From Mucilaginibacter polytrichastri (lineage in GTDB: Bacteria > Bacteroidota > Bacteroidia > Sphingobacteriales > Sphingobacteriaceae), in contig NZ_MPPL01000001.1 of the NCBI RefSeq assembly GCF_001911425.1, positions 2,537,466 through 2,601,465 of the forward strand: 64,000 nt of DNA, in the 5' to 3' direction. The notes under the pieces were generated by a model. That model was not told the DNA's origin. It did not search any database and worked only from the letters and a program-made list of their open reading frames with translations. Below are positions 33,806-42,771 of the stretch, in pieces. Position 1 is the first letter of the stretch, and each line of letters starts with the position of its first letter. A program made the position numbers and the translations under genes.

Positions 33806-33820
33806 TTGATCTTATAAACT

Positions 33821-33849
33821 CCAGCATAGCCTCTGTGCTGGGCTTTTTA
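33821..33849 (+). terminator. Rho-independent-type terminator after orphan gene
   Basis: CCAGCATAG and CTGTGCTGG form a 9-bp stem (one T-G pair) with a 3-nt loop, followed by GCTTTTTAT. Placement just after the stop at 33805 supports the orphan ORF being transcribed. Confidence 0.75.
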
Positions 33850-33871
33850 TATTTTAGCACTAACGTGGTAT

Positions 33872-33889
33872 GAGCAACAAGCTCGCACC
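33872..33889 (+). repeat. Short dispersed repeat, copy 2
   Basis: This is the second copy of the GAGC(T/A)ACAAGCTCGCACC element, in the same orientation as copy 1, 497 bp away. Confidence 0.5.
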
Positions 33890-33982
33890 AGCCCGACTCT
33901 GCCGAATTTCATAAACAACAGACAACCGAAAAAATGACCAAAATCTCCGCACTCCTGCCCTTTTTTGGTTAGTAGGCTCGCT

Positions 33983-33990
33983 TACTTTTG
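33983..33990 (+). promoter_or_regulatory. -7 element of the etf / beta-oxidation cluster
   Basis: TACTTTTG fits TAnnTTTG exactly, 69 bp before the etfB start. A TTG at 33965 is only 15 bp upstream, so the -33 element is weak or different. It is the best candidate for the main promoter of the cluster. Confidence 0.45.
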
Positions 33991-34059
33991 AAATTGTAAT
34001 TATATAGTGAAGCACTGGTATCTAAGCCGGGTGCTATCTACCAATTAAAACCAATTAGA

Positions 34060-34803
34060 ATGAAAGTATTAGTTTGTATCAGTCAGGTGCCTGATACGGT
34101 TGCCAAGATTGTATTAAAGGATAATAACACGGTTGTAGATGAAAGCGGGATCACTTTTATCCTAAACCCGTACGACGAATGGTACGCCCTGGTACGTGCC
34201 CTCGAACTGAAAGAAACCGGCGTTGCCGAAACTGTCCATGTTATTATGGTTGGTCGTGCCGCAACCGAGCCTATCATCCGGAAAGCACTAGCCGTGGGCG
34301 GCGACGAAGCCATCCGCATTGATGCCGATAGTACCGACTCGTACGCCATAGCCAATTACATAGCCGAATATGCAAAAAGCGAGGCTTACGACCTGATTTT
34401 ATGCGGCAAAGAATCCATTGACTATGCCAACGGTGCCGTAGGCCCTATGCTGGCCGAATTACTGGATACCGACTTTATAGGTTTCGCTACCAATATTGCA
34501 GTTGCCGGGACTACAGCAACCGTAAAACGTGAAATTGATGGCGGTGAAGAAACAGATGAAGTTAACTTACCTGTAGTAATTTCCTGCCAAAAAGGTGTAG
34601 CTGAAGCCCGTATCCCCAACATGCGTGGTATCATGACTGCCCGTACCAAACCATTAAAAGTAATTACACCGGCTACTGTTACGGCTCTAACTTCTGTTAC
34701 GCATTACGAATTACCCCCGGCCAAAGCGAGTGTAAAATTAATTGCGCCCGATCAGATGGATGAGCTGGTGAACTTGCTTCACAGCCAAGCCAAGGTTATT
34801 TAA
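34060..34803 (+). CDS. etfB: Electron transfer flavoprotein, beta subunit
   Basis: A 247-residue cytoplasmic protein beginning MKVLVCISQVPDTVAKIVL, the usual EtfB/FixA N-terminus. The adenine-nucleotide-binding fold contains LILCGKESIDYANGAVGPML (about 109-128), and the C-terminal recognition region follows (VEARIPNMRGIMTARTKPL type, around 190-210). With EtfA it forms the FAD/AMP heterodimer that accepts electrons from acyl-CoA dehydrogenase. It is 22 bp upstream of etfA and is the first gene of the beta-oxidation cluster, preceded by a -7-like element. Confidence 0.95.
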   Translation: MKVLVCISQVPDTVAKIVLKDNNTVVDESGITFILNPYDEWYALVRALELKETGVAETVHVIMVGRAATEPIIRKALAVGGDEAIRIDADSTDSYAIANYIAEYAKSEAYDLILCGKESIDYANGAVGPMLAELLDTDFIGFATNIAVAGTTATVKREIDGGEETDEVNLPVVISCQKGVAEARIPNMRGIMTARTKPLKVITPATVTALTSVTHYELPPAKASVKLIAPDQMDELVNLLHSQAKVI

Positions 34804-34825
34804 TGTGTATTAAAAAATTAATAAA

Positions 34826-35803
34826 ATGTCAGTAATCGTATTAGTTGAACACACAGCAGGCACTATTAAAAAAAAGAGCCTCGAAGCGGTGCAATACGCA
34901 TCAGAAATAGCAAAAAAACTGGGCACCACAGCCACCGCAGTTATAGCGGGAAAAGTGGAAGAAACCGAATTAAAGAACCTGGGCGGCTACGGCGCACAAA
35001 AGGTTTTATACGTGGCCGACGACCGTTTGAACGAGTTGCATGCCCGCGCCTTTACCCGCGTTTTGGTAGCTGCTGCCAAGCAAGAAAACAGCCCGATAAT
35101 TGTAGCCCTGCACGATGTAAATGGCCGCGCCATTGCGCCCCGTGTAGCCATACAGTTAAAGGCAGGTTTAATCAGCGGTGCGCTTTCTTACCCGGATACA
35201 GATAAAGGTTTTATCGTTAAAAAATCTGCCTTCTCTGGCAAGGCGTTTGCCTTTGTTAATGTAAACAGTGATGTAAAAGTGATATTGCTTGCTCCTAATA
35301 GCTTTCCTTTAGTTAAAGCCGATGGAGAAGCTGTTATAGAAAACTTTAATGTTTCTTTTGAAGATAAAGATTTCGGTATAAAAGTAAAATCGGTTGATGT
35401 AATTACCGGCGAAGTTCCGCTATCTGATGCCGAACTGGTAGTATCCGGTGGCCGTGGTATGAAAGGGCCTGAGAATTGGGGATTAATTGAAGATTTGGCC
35501 CATGCCTTAGGCGCAGCAACAGCCTGCTCTCGCCCGGTTGCCGATTCTGGCTGGAGGCCGCATCACGAACATGTTGGCCAAACCGGCGGTACTATCCGCC
35601 CTAACTTATACATTGCGGCGGGCATTTCGGGTGCAATCCAGCACTTGGCCGGGGTTAGTGGCTCTAAAACTATTGTGGTGATTAACAAAGACCCCGAGGC
35701 GCCATTTTTTAAAGCAGCCAACTACGGTATTGTGGGCGATGTAATGGAAGTATTACCCCGCCTTACCGAAGCGGTAAAGAAGTTTAAAGCAGAACATCAT
35801 TAA
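34826..35803 (+). CDS. etfA: Electron transfer flavoprotein, alpha subunit
   Basis: A 325-residue protein. The FAD-binding C-terminal domain is classic: [20 protein letters not shown] (about 209-228), [21 protein letters not shown] (about 239-259), [20 protein letters not shown] (about 268-287) and [20 protein letters not shown]. It pairs with EtfB and passes electrons to a membrane quinone reductase, here probably the Fe-S/CCG pair at the far end of the cluster. It ends 7 bp before the thioesterase gene. Confidence 0.96.
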   Translation: MSVIVLVEHTAGTIKKKSLEAVQYASEIAKKLGTTATAVIAGKVEETELKNLGGYGAQKVLYVADDRLNELHARAFTRVLVAAAKQENSPIIVALHDVNGRAIAPRVAIQLKAGLISGALSYPDTDKGFIVKKSAFSGKAFAFVNVNSDVKVILLAPNSFPLVKADGEAVIENFNVSFEDKDFGIKVKSVDVITGEVPLSDAELVVSGGRGMKGPENWGLIEDLAHALGAATACSRPVADSGWRPHHEHVGQTGGTIRPNLYIAAGISGAIQHLAGVSGSKTIVVINKDPEAPFFKAANYGIVGDVMEVLPRLTEAVKKFKAEHH

Positions 35804-35810
35804 TACCAAT

Positions 35811-36257
35811 ATGCACGTTTTTTATGAGGGCCAGGTATTGTGGTCGCAGATAGATGCCAACCAGCACATGAGGCATTCGGCCTATGCAGATATTGCTGCG
35901 CAGGCCAGGCTGAATATGTTGGGTGCCGTGGGGTTAAACCCGGTAACGCTTTTAAATGCCCGCATTGGCCCGGTTCTGTTTAAAGAAGAACTTTTTTATC
36001 TGCGCGAAGTTGCCCTGGGCGATATGATCAAGGTAACCTGCGAACTGGTACGTGCACGGGCTGATGGTTCGCGCTGGACTATAAGGCACGAAGTTTACCG
36101 GGGAGATGGCATTAAAGCGGCTTCAATTAATGTAGACGGTGCCTGGATCGATATGGATAAACGCAAGCTCACTTTGTTACCAGAGGGGTTGGGCCACCTG
36201 TTTTCGGAATCGCCAAAAAGCGATAACTATATCGAAGACATACCCAAATCCAAATAG
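35811..36257 (+). CDS. Hotdog-fold acyl-CoA thioesterase (4HBT / YbgC-FadM type)
   Basis: A 148-residue protein. The segment SQIDANQHMRHSAYADIAAQ (about 13-32) corresponds to the catalytic Asp loop and central helix of 4-hydroxybenzoyl-CoA-type thioesterases (D..GH..N..Y pattern). It has the normal single-hotdog length and no signal peptide. In a beta-oxidation cluster such an enzyme can release CoA from dead-end or over-abundant acyl-CoA intermediates. It is closely spaced after etfA. Confidence 0.85.
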   Translation: MHVFYEGQVLWSQIDANQHMRHSAYADIAAQARLNMLGAVGLNPVTLLNARIGPVLFKEELFYLREVALGDMIKVTCELVRARADGSRWTIRHEVYRGDGIKAASINVDGAWIDMDKRKLTLLPEGLGHLFSESPKSDNYIEDIPKSK

Positions 36258-36341
36258 TAAACTGATTTGCAACCACTCACAACTCACCAAATAACTACTC
36301 ACAACTAAAGCTAAGTAACTGACCATAATAAATTAATAACC

Positions 36342-36605
36342 ATGAGTTTAAAAGAAAATTTCGAAATTGCCGTCAAGGAAAGCAAGGAGTTAACCAAGCG
36401 ACCCGACAATGAAACTTTATTGAAACTGTATAGTTTATATAAACAGGCAACCGAAGGCGATATCGATCCAAATACACCTGCGCCCGGCATGTTCGACTTT
36501 GTAAATAAAGCTAAACATGATGCCTGGAAAAAACTAAGCGGAACATCATCCGAAGCGGCTATGGAAGAGTATGTCGCCCTTTTTAAAGAATTAAAAGGCG
36601 CCTGA
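36342..36605 (+). CDS. Acyl-CoA-binding protein (ACBP)
   Basis: An 87-residue protein that aligns over its full length with the four-helix ACBP family best known from eukaryotes. The signature is LYSLYKQATEGDIDPNTPAP (about 29-48) followed by GMFDFVNKAKHDAWKKLSG, carrying the conserved Tyr, Lys and Trp residues that hold the CoA adenine and phosphate. It probably buffers cytosolic long-chain acyl-CoA for the neighbouring enzymes. Bacterial ACBPs are patchily distributed, and finding one inside a beta-oxidation cluster supports a true metabolic role. Confidence 0.93.
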   Translation: MSLKENFEIAVKESKELTKRPDNETLLKLYSLYKQATEGDIDPNTPAPGMFDFVNKAKHDAWKKLSGTSSEAAMEEYVALFKELKGA

Positions 36606-36855
36606 GTAAAGCATTGAACAAATAACCGAACTTTTGACAAATGATTCCGAGATATAGACCTTTTTTATTCGTTCGCAATCAGGATATTTGTTTTAGATAA
36701 ACCAATTAATAAGTCATTTACAGTATTCCTGATTTTTTCTCGCAATGAGAAAAATTGATGTTGCTTTTAAATCATCCACCCGGTGCCGGACGCGTTTACC
36801 GTGGCGTATTTTTTAAACCCAGCGATTTAGTAATTGCACTTAACCTACTATTTAT
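36606..36855. other. 250-bp gap between ACBP and DUF2147 genes
   Basis: No convincing gene is present. A hairpin at 36734-36754 (TTTTTCTC/GAGAAAAA, 5-nt loop) may end the upstream transcript or mark a leader for the next gene. The gap suggests that the cluster has an internal promoter and is not one continuous operon. Confidence 0.4.
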
Positions 36856-37317
36856 ATGCGCTTTTTTAAAAATTTCCCGGTGTACTGTTTGTTGATGGTA
36901 CTCGTTGTTTTGCTGACTAATAAAGCAGCACATGCCCAGGCCGATAAGCTTGAAGGTGTTTGGTATAATGATATCAAAACCGCCAAAATATTGATCACAA
37001 AGGGTAATAACGGAAAGTTTAACGGCAAAATAGTTTGGTTAAAAGTAGTTAACGATGAAAACGGCAAGCCGCGAACAGACATCAAAAATCCTGATGCCAA
37101 ACTAAAACACCGTCCATTGATGGGTTTGCATCTTTTAGCCAACTTCATAAAAGATCCTGACGACGAGGACAGGTATATTGATGGAACCATTTACGATCCG
37201 TTAAACGGAAAAGTGTATATGTGCAAAATTAAATACGAAGGTAAAACGATTCGTATTAGGGGCTATGTAATGATCCCATTATTTGGTAGAACAACCCATT
37301 GGGAAAGAACCAATTAA
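36856..37317 (+). CDS. DUF2147 family exported protein
   Basis: A 153-residue protein with a signal peptide ending AAHAQ (about residue 24). The mature part starts KLEGVWYNDIKTAKILITKG and continues with the family pattern GKIVWLK, MGLHLLANF, DGTIYDPLNGKVYMCKIKY and a terminal GYVMIPLFGRTTHWERTN. DUF2147 proteins are small lipocalin-like beta barrels of unknown role; a lipid-related ligand would suit its place 27 bp before fadN, but that is inference. Confidence 0.88.
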   Translation: MRFFKNFPVYCLLMVLVVLLTNKAAHAQADKLEGVWYNDIKTAKILITKGNNGKFNGKIVWLKVVNDENGKPRTDIKNPDAKLKHRPLMGLHLLANFIKDPDDEDRYIDGTIYDPLNGKVYMCKIKYEGKTIRIRGYVMIPLFGRTTHWERTN

Positions 37318-37344
37318 ACCAATACAACTAACATTAAAGTTAAC

Positions 37345-39717
37345 ATGAGTTTTAAACGAATTATAAAGAAAGTTGCAGTACTTGGCTCTGGCGTAATGGG
37401 CAGCCGCATAGCTTGCCATTTTGCCAATATAGGTATGCAGGTATTACTGCTTGATATTGTACCTAAAGATGCCGACGCCAAATCAAGAAATAAACTGGTT
37501 AACGATGCTTTAACAGCGGCGTTAAAATCAAACCCTTCTCCCATCTACTCCAAATCATTAGCCAAAAATATTACTACCGGAAACTTCGAAGATGACATGT
37601 CCAAGATTGCAGATTGCGATTGGGTGATTGAAGTTGTTGTTGAGCGATTAGATATTAAACAAATTGTATTTGAGCAGGTAGAGAAATTCCGCAAAGCCGG
37701 CACGCTCATTACCTCCAACACATCAGGCATCCCAATCCATTTAATGGCCGAGGGACGCAGCGAAGATTTTAGGAAACATTTCTGCGGAAGCCACTTCTTT
37801 AACCCGCCACGTTATTTAAAACTACTGGAGGTTATCCCGACGAATGAAACTTTACCGGAAGTGGTTGACTTCCTGATGCACTTCGGCGAAAAGTATTTGG
37901 GCAAGACTACGGTACTGGCAAAAGATACGCCTGCATTTATTGGTAACCGTATCGGTGTGTTCAGTATCATGAGCATTTTGCATTATGCTGAAAAAACCGG
38001 AATCACCATTGAAGAAGTTGACAAGCTAACCGGGCCGGTAATCGGCCACCCAAAATCGGCAACCTTTCGCACTAGTGATGTGGTTGGCTTGGATACGATG
38101 GTACACGTTGCTAATGGCTTAAGCCAGGGAGTACCCAACGATGAGGCTAAAGACTTGTTCCAAATCCCAGAGTTTGTGACCAAAATGGTTGCTAACAACT
38201 GGTTGGGCAGCAAAAGCGGCCAAGGTTTCTATAAAAAAGATAAAGTGAACGGCGCAAACGTTTTCAGCACACTTGATCTGAAAACGCTGGAATACCAACC
38301 CTCTAAAAAGGTAAAATTTCCATCGCTCGAAACCACTAAAACTATTGATAAGCTAAGCGACCGCATTAAAGTGTTGTTTGCAGCCAAAGATAAAGCGGGT
38401 GATTTTTACCGTGCGATATTTTACCAGTTGTTTGCTTACGCAAGTAACCGCATCCCCGAAATTACCGAAGACCTGTATAAAATAGACGCGGCCATGAATG
38501 CCGGCTTCGGCTGGGAAACCGGTCCGTTTGAGAAATGGGATGCATTGGGCGTTGAGGCCACCATCCAAGCAATGGAAGCTGACAATCTTAAACCGGCACA
38601 ATGGGTTTATGATATGGTGGCAAGCGGTGCAACCAGTTTCTATAAAATAGAAGATGGTAAAAAGTTGTACTATAATATACCATCCAAAACTTACAAGATC
38701 ATCCCGGGTACCGAAGAGTTTATTCTGCTGGATAACATCCGCGCTACCAACACTATCTGGAAAAACAGCGGCACTACCATCACCGATCTGGGTGATGGCA
38801 TTATCAACCTGGAGTTCCATACTAAAATGAATACCATTGGCGGCGAGGTAATTGAAGGCATCAACAAAGCAATTACCCTTGCCGAACAAGGCTATAAAGG
38901 ATTGGTCATCTCTAACGAAGGAGCCAATTTTAGCGCAGGTGCCAACGTGGGCATGATCTTTATGATGGCGGTTGAGCAGGAGTTCGATGAGTTGAACATG
39001 GTGATCAAAGCATTCCAAAATACGATGATGCGGATCCGCTATTCATCCATCCCGGTGATAGCTGCCCCACATCAAATGGCTTTGGGCGGTGGTTGCGAGT
39101 TGTGTTTACACGCCGACAAAGTAGTTGCACATGCCGAGTTGTATATGGGTTTGGTAGAATTTGGTGTAGGCTTAATTCCCGGCGGTGGCGGCACTAAAGA
39201 GTTTGCCCTACGCCTAAGCGACGAATTGCAGGAAGGTGATATCGAGATGAATAACTTCCGCGACCGGTTCCTAACCATTGGTCAGGCTAAGGTATCTACC
39301 TCGGCAGCCGAAGCCTTTGAATTAGGTTATCTAAAAAAAGGCCGCGACCTGGTGGTGGTATCCCGCAACAGGGTACTGTCCGAAGCTAAAAAACAATGCC
39401 TGGCCATGGCAGAAGAAGGTTACACTCAACCGGTTCCTCGTAAGGATATCAGGGTGTTGGGGAAATCAGCTTTGGGCTTGGGTTATGTGGGTGCTAACAC
39501 CATGTTCAGCGGTAATTATATCAGCGAACATGATGTAAAGATCTCCCAAAAACTAGCCTATGTAATGGCCGGGGCCGATCTATCACAGCCTACCCTGGTA
39601 AGTGAAGACTACCTGCTGAACCTGGAACGCGAGGCATTTATACAACTATGTGCCGAACGCAAAACGCTGGAACGCATCCAGTCTATCTTAACAGGCGGTA
39701 AAGTATTAAGAAACTAA
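37345..39717 (+). CDS. fadN: 3-hydroxyacyl-CoA dehydrogenase / enoyl-CoA hydratase, FadN type
   Basis: A 790-residue bifunctional enzyme. The NAD-binding motif VLGSGVMGSRIACHFANIG (12-30) opens the dehydrogenase half, which includes the GSHFFNPPRYLKLLEVIP signature (about 148-165) and KDTPAFIGNRIGVF. The crotonase half is C-terminal (about 485-690), with NFSAGANVGMIF and ALGGGCELCLHADKVV. The order dehydrogenase-hydratase and the length match Bacillus FadN and are the reverse of E. coli FadB. The next genes are thiolase and acyl-CoA dehydrogenase, giving the same order as the fadNAE operon of Bacillus. Confidence 0.93.
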   Translation: MSFKRIIKKVAVLGSGVMGSRIACHFANIGMQVLLLDIVPKDADAKSRNKLVNDALTAALKSNPSPIYSKSLAKNITTGNFEDDMSKIADCDWVIEVVVERLDIKQIVFEQVEKFRKAGTLITSNTSGIPIHLMAEGRSEDFRKHFCGSHFFNPPRYLKLLEVIPTNETLPEVVDFLMHFGEKYLGKTTVLAKDTPAFIGNRIGVFSIMSILHYAEKTGITIEEVDKLTGPVIGHPKSATFRTSDVVGLDTMVHVANGLSQGVPNDEAKDLFQIPEFVTKMVANNWLGSKSGQGFYKKDKVNGANVFSTLDLKTLEYQPSKKVKFPSLETTKTIDKLSDRIKVLFAAKDKAGDFYRAIFYQLFAYASNRIPEITEDLYKIDAAMNAGFGWETGPFEKWDALGVEATIQAMEADNLKPAQWVYDMVASGATSFYKIEDGKKLYYNIPSKTYKIIPGTEEFILLDNIRATNTIWKNSGTTITDLGDGIINLEFHTKMNTIGGEVIEGINKAITLAEQGYKGLVISNEGANFSAGANVGMIFMMAVEQEFDELNMVIKAFQNTMMRIRYSSIPVIAAPHQMALGGGCELCLHADKVVAHAELYMGLVEFGVGLIPGGGGTKEFALRLSDELQEGDIEMNNFRDRFLTIGQAKVSTSAAEAFELGYLKKGRDLVVVSRNRVLSEAKKQCLAMAEEGYTQPVPRKDIRVLGKSALGLGYVGANTMFSGNYISEHDVKISQKLAYVMAGADLSQPTLVSEDYLLNLEREAFIQLCAERKTLERIQSILTGGKVLRN

Positions 39718-39734
39718 TTAACGAGCACAACAAA

Positions 39735-40913
39735 ATGAACGCATATATAGTAGCAGCCAGCCGCAGCGCAGTAGGCAAAGCAACCCGTGGTGGTTTCCGT
39801 TTTACACGCCCGGATACCCTGGCTGCAGATGTAATTAAACATTTGGTGGCAAGCGTACCCAATGTAGATAAAGAGCAGATCGAAGATGTGATTGTTGGCA
39901 ATGCCACTCCAGAAGCCGAGCAAGGTTTAAACGTAGCCCGTTTAATCTCGCTTATGGCCTTAGATACCGACAAAGTACCCGGCATGACAGTTAACCGTTA
40001 TTGCGCATCCGGTTTAGAAACTATCGCTATCGCATCAGCTAAAATACATAGCGGCATTGCCGATTGTATCATAGCCGGTGGCGTAGAAAGCATGAGCCTG
40101 TTACCTATGGGCGGCTGGCGCATTGTACCCAATGCAGATGTAGCCATAGCCCACCCCGATTATTACTGGGGCATGGGCCTAACTGCAGAAGCCGTTGCCA
40201 AAGAATACAATATTGGCCGCGAAGAGCAGGATCAGTTTGCTTATCAATCGCATCAAAAGGCAATCAGTGCTATTTCGGGCGGCAGGTTTAAAAATCAGAT
40301 CGTGCCGGTAACTGTATCGGAGACTTATGTAGACGAGAAAGGCAAACGTAAAACAAGAGATTTTACTATAGATACTGATGAAGGCCCGCGTGCAGATACG
40401 TCTATCGAAGCCTTAGCTAAACTAAAACCTGTATTTGATGCCAAAGGCATGGTTACCGCAGGTAACTCATCGCAAACCAGCGATGGCGCCGCCTTTGTCA
40501 TGGTAGTAAGCGAGCGTTTTATGAAACAGAACAACCTTACCCCTATTGCCCGCTTGGTTAACTACGCCGTAGTTGGTGTACCACCAAGGATTATGGGTAT
40601 TGGTCCGCTATATGCCATACCTGAAGTGTTAAAAAAATCCGGATTAAAACAGGATGATATCGATCTTTTCGAACTGAATGAGGCTTTTGCTTCACAGTCA
40701 CTAGCTGTAATTAAGGGCTTAAACTTAAACCAGGACATTGTAAATGTGAATGGTGGCGCCATTGCTTTAGGCCATCCGCTGGGTTGCAGTGGTGCAAAGC
40801 TATCAGTCCAACTTTTCGACGAGTTGAAACAACGCGATAAAAAATACGGCATGGTTACCATGTGCGTAGGTACCGGCCAGGGTGCCGCAGGAATTTTTGA
40901 ACTATTAAATTAA
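39735..40913 (+). CDS. fadA: Acetyl-CoA C-acyltransferase (3-ketoacyl-CoA thiolase)
   Basis: A 392-residue thiolase of standard length. The nucleophile is Cys90 in VNRYCASGLE. The second half has the signature NVNGGAIALGHPLGCSGAKL with the catalytic His, and MCVGTGQGAAGIFE near the end gives the proton-exchanging Cys377. It cleaves 3-ketoacyl-CoA to acetyl-CoA and a shortened acyl-CoA. It begins 17 bp after fadN. Confidence 0.97.
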   Translation: MNAYIVAASRSAVGKATRGGFRFTRPDTLAADVIKHLVASVPNVDKEQIEDVIVGNATPEAEQGLNVARLISLMALDTDKVPGMTVNRYCASGLETIAIASAKIHSGIADCIIAGGVESMSLLPMGGWRIVPNADVAIAHPDYYWGMGLTAEAVAKEYNIGREEQDQFAYQSHQKAISAISGGRFKNQIVPVTVSETYVDEKGKRKTRDFTIDTDEGPRADTSIEALAKLKPVFDAKGMVTAGNSSQTSDGAAFVMVVSERFMKQNNLTPIARLVNYAVVGVPPRIMGIGPLYAIPEVLKKSGLKQDDIDLFELNEAFASQSLAVIKGLNLNQDIVNVNGGAIALGHPLGCSGAKLSVQLFDELKQRDKKYGMVTMCVGTGQGAAGIFELLN

Positions 40914-40940
40914 ACATCAAAATATTTAAGACATACCATT

Positions 40941-42734
40941 ATGAGCACAATAGCAGAAAACAAGCATTTAAAGGGCGGTGAGTTTTTGATCAAGGAAACA
41001 AATGCTGAAGATGTGTTTATCCCCGAAAATTGGGACGAAGAACAAATGATGATCGCACAAACCTGTCAGGATTTTGTGGAGCAAAAAGTTGTACCAAATA
41101 TTGGCCGCATTGATGACCAGGAAGAAGGCCTGATGGTGAGCCTGATTGAACAAGCTGGTGAATTGGGTATCTTAAGCGTATCATTACCGGAAGAATACGG
41201 TGGTTTTGGTAAGGACTTCCCTACCGCCATGCTGATTAGCGAGAAAACCGGCCCCGGTGCATCGTTTTCTGTAGCGGTAATGGCCCATACCGGTATCGGT
41301 ACACTGCCGATTCTATATTACGGTAATGAAGAACAAAAGAATAAATACATCCCTAAACTAGGTTCGGGCGAGTGGAAAGGTGCGTATTGCTTAACCGAGC
41401 CTGGTGCAGGCTCTGATGCCAACTCGGGCAAAACCCGTGCAACACTATCTGCAGATGGTAAACATTACCTCATTAACGGGCAAAAAATGTGGATCACCAA
41501 TGCTGGCTTTGCAGATGTGTATACCGTTTTCGCCAAGATAGATAATGATGAAAACCTAAGCGCATTCATAGTTGAAAGAGATTTCGAAGGCCTGTCATTA
41601 AACCCAGAAGAACATAAAATGGGAATCAAAGGCAGCTCGACCCGCCAGGTGTTCTTTAACGACTGTAAAGTTCCGGTAGAAAACCTATTGTCAGAAAGAG
41701 GTAACGGTTTTAAAATCGCCGTAAATATCCTTAACCTGGGACGCATCAAATTAGGCGGCGCTGCTTTGGGAGCTTCCAAATCAGTGATTACCAATGCGGT
41801 TCGTTATGCCAATGAACGTGAGCAATTTGGTCGCCCTATCTCTAAATATGGTGCTATCCGTTATAAATTGGGCGAGCAGGTGATCCGTACTTATGCTACA
41901 GAAGCTGCCATGTATCGCGCCAGCCAAAACATTGAAGATGCCACCCATAACCTCATCGAGAACGGCATGGAAGCCTCTAAAGCTAAATTGAAAGGTACCG
42001 AGTTATTCGCTATCGAGGCTGCCATCATCAAAGTACATGCATCAGAAGCATTAGATTATGTGGTAGACGAGGGTGTACAGATCTACGGAGGTATGGGCTA
42101 CAGTGCCGAGGCACCTATGGACCGTGCCTACCGCGACAGCCGCATTAACCGTATTTTCGAAGGCACTAATGAGATTAACCGGATGCTGACTGTTGATATG
42201 ATCTTGAAACGCGCTATGAAAGGCGAGCTTGATTTAATGGGTCCCGCTGAAGCTGTAGCCAAAGAACTGATGGCTATCCCCGATTTTAATACTGAAGAAG
42301 AAGATCTTTTCACCAAAGAGAAGAAATATGTTGCTAACTTTAAAAAAGCAGTTCTTTTAGTTGCAGGTGCAGCCGTACAAAAATTAATGGCTACCCTGGG
42401 TAAAGAGCAGGAAGTGTTAATGTACCTGGCTGATATGGTGATTGAAACCTATGTGAGCGAGTCACTACAGTTACGTGTTGAAAAACTGGCCGGTCAGCGT
42501 GGAGAAGCCGCTGTACAAGACCAAATCGATATGATGCAGGTTTACATTCGTGATGCGGGTGATAAGATCTTTAAATCGGGGAAGGAAGCCCTGAATGCAT
42601 TCTCTGATGGGGATGAACGCAGGATGATTATGGTTGGCCTGAAACGCTTTACAAAAACTGAAGATATGAATACCACAGCTGCAAGGAGAAGAGTTGCAGC
42701 CAAGCTGATAGAAGAAAATAAATACTGTTTCTAA
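40941..42734 (+). CDS. fadE: Acyl-CoA dehydrogenase, long-chain (Bacillus FadE type)
   Basis: A 597-residue flavoenzyme. It has the acyl-CoA dehydrogenase core (YCLTEPGAGSDANSGKTRAT, MWITNAGFADVYTVFAKI, RYANEREQFGRPISKYGAI and YGGMGYSAEAPMDRAYRDSR), followed by INRIFEGTNEINR with the likely catalytic Glu, and a C-terminal extension of about 170 residues. The length is close to FadE of Bacillus and to VLCAD-type enzymes. It introduces the first double bond and passes electrons to ETF. It starts 27 bp after fadA. Confidence 0.95.
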   Translation: MSTIAENKHLKGGEFLIKETNAEDVFIPENWDEEQMMIAQTCQDFVEQKVVPNIGRIDDQEEGLMVSLIEQAGELGILSVSLPEEYGGFGKDFPTAMLISEKTGPGASFSVAVMAHTGIGTLPILYYGNEEQKNKYIPKLGSGEWKGAYCLTEPGAGSDANSGKTRATLSADGKHYLINGQKMWITNAGFADVYTVFAKIDNDENLSAFIVERDFEGLSLNPEEHKMGIKGSSTRQVFFNDCKVPVENLLSERGNGFKIAVNILNLGRIKLGGAALGASKSVITNAVRYANEREQFGRPISKYGAIRYKLGEQVIRTYATEAAMYRASQNIEDATHNLIENGMEASKAKLKGTELFAIEAAIIKVHASEALDYVVDEGVQIYGGMGYSAEAPMDRAYRDSRINRIFEGTNEINRMLTVDMILKRAMKGELDLMGPAEAVAKELMAIPDFNTEEEDLFTKEKKYVANFKKAVLLVAGAAVQKLMATLGKEQEVLMYLADMVIETYVSESLQLRVEKLAGQRGEAAVQDQIDMMQVYIRDAGDKIFKSGKEALNAFSDGDERRMIMVGLKRFTKTEDMNTTAARRRVAAKLIEENKYCF

Positions 42735-42771
42735 CAGTCCTTCTTCAGAACCAATTATAAACTATACGATA

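Noticed and set aside
33933..33971. 12-codon ATG frame upstream of etfB, considered as a leader peptide
   Set aside because: No regulatory codon run or alternative hairpins around it, and it lies upstream of the likely -7 element, so it would not be on the main transcript.
36744..36818. Short ATG frame of about 23 codons between ACBP and DUF2147 genes
   Set aside because: Too short, no similarity, and it begins in a hairpin arm.
38353..39018. 221-residue minus-strand reading frame inside fadN
   Set aside because: Antisense to a fully conserved bifunctional enzyme, with no domain pattern of its own; long because of codon bias in the sense frame.
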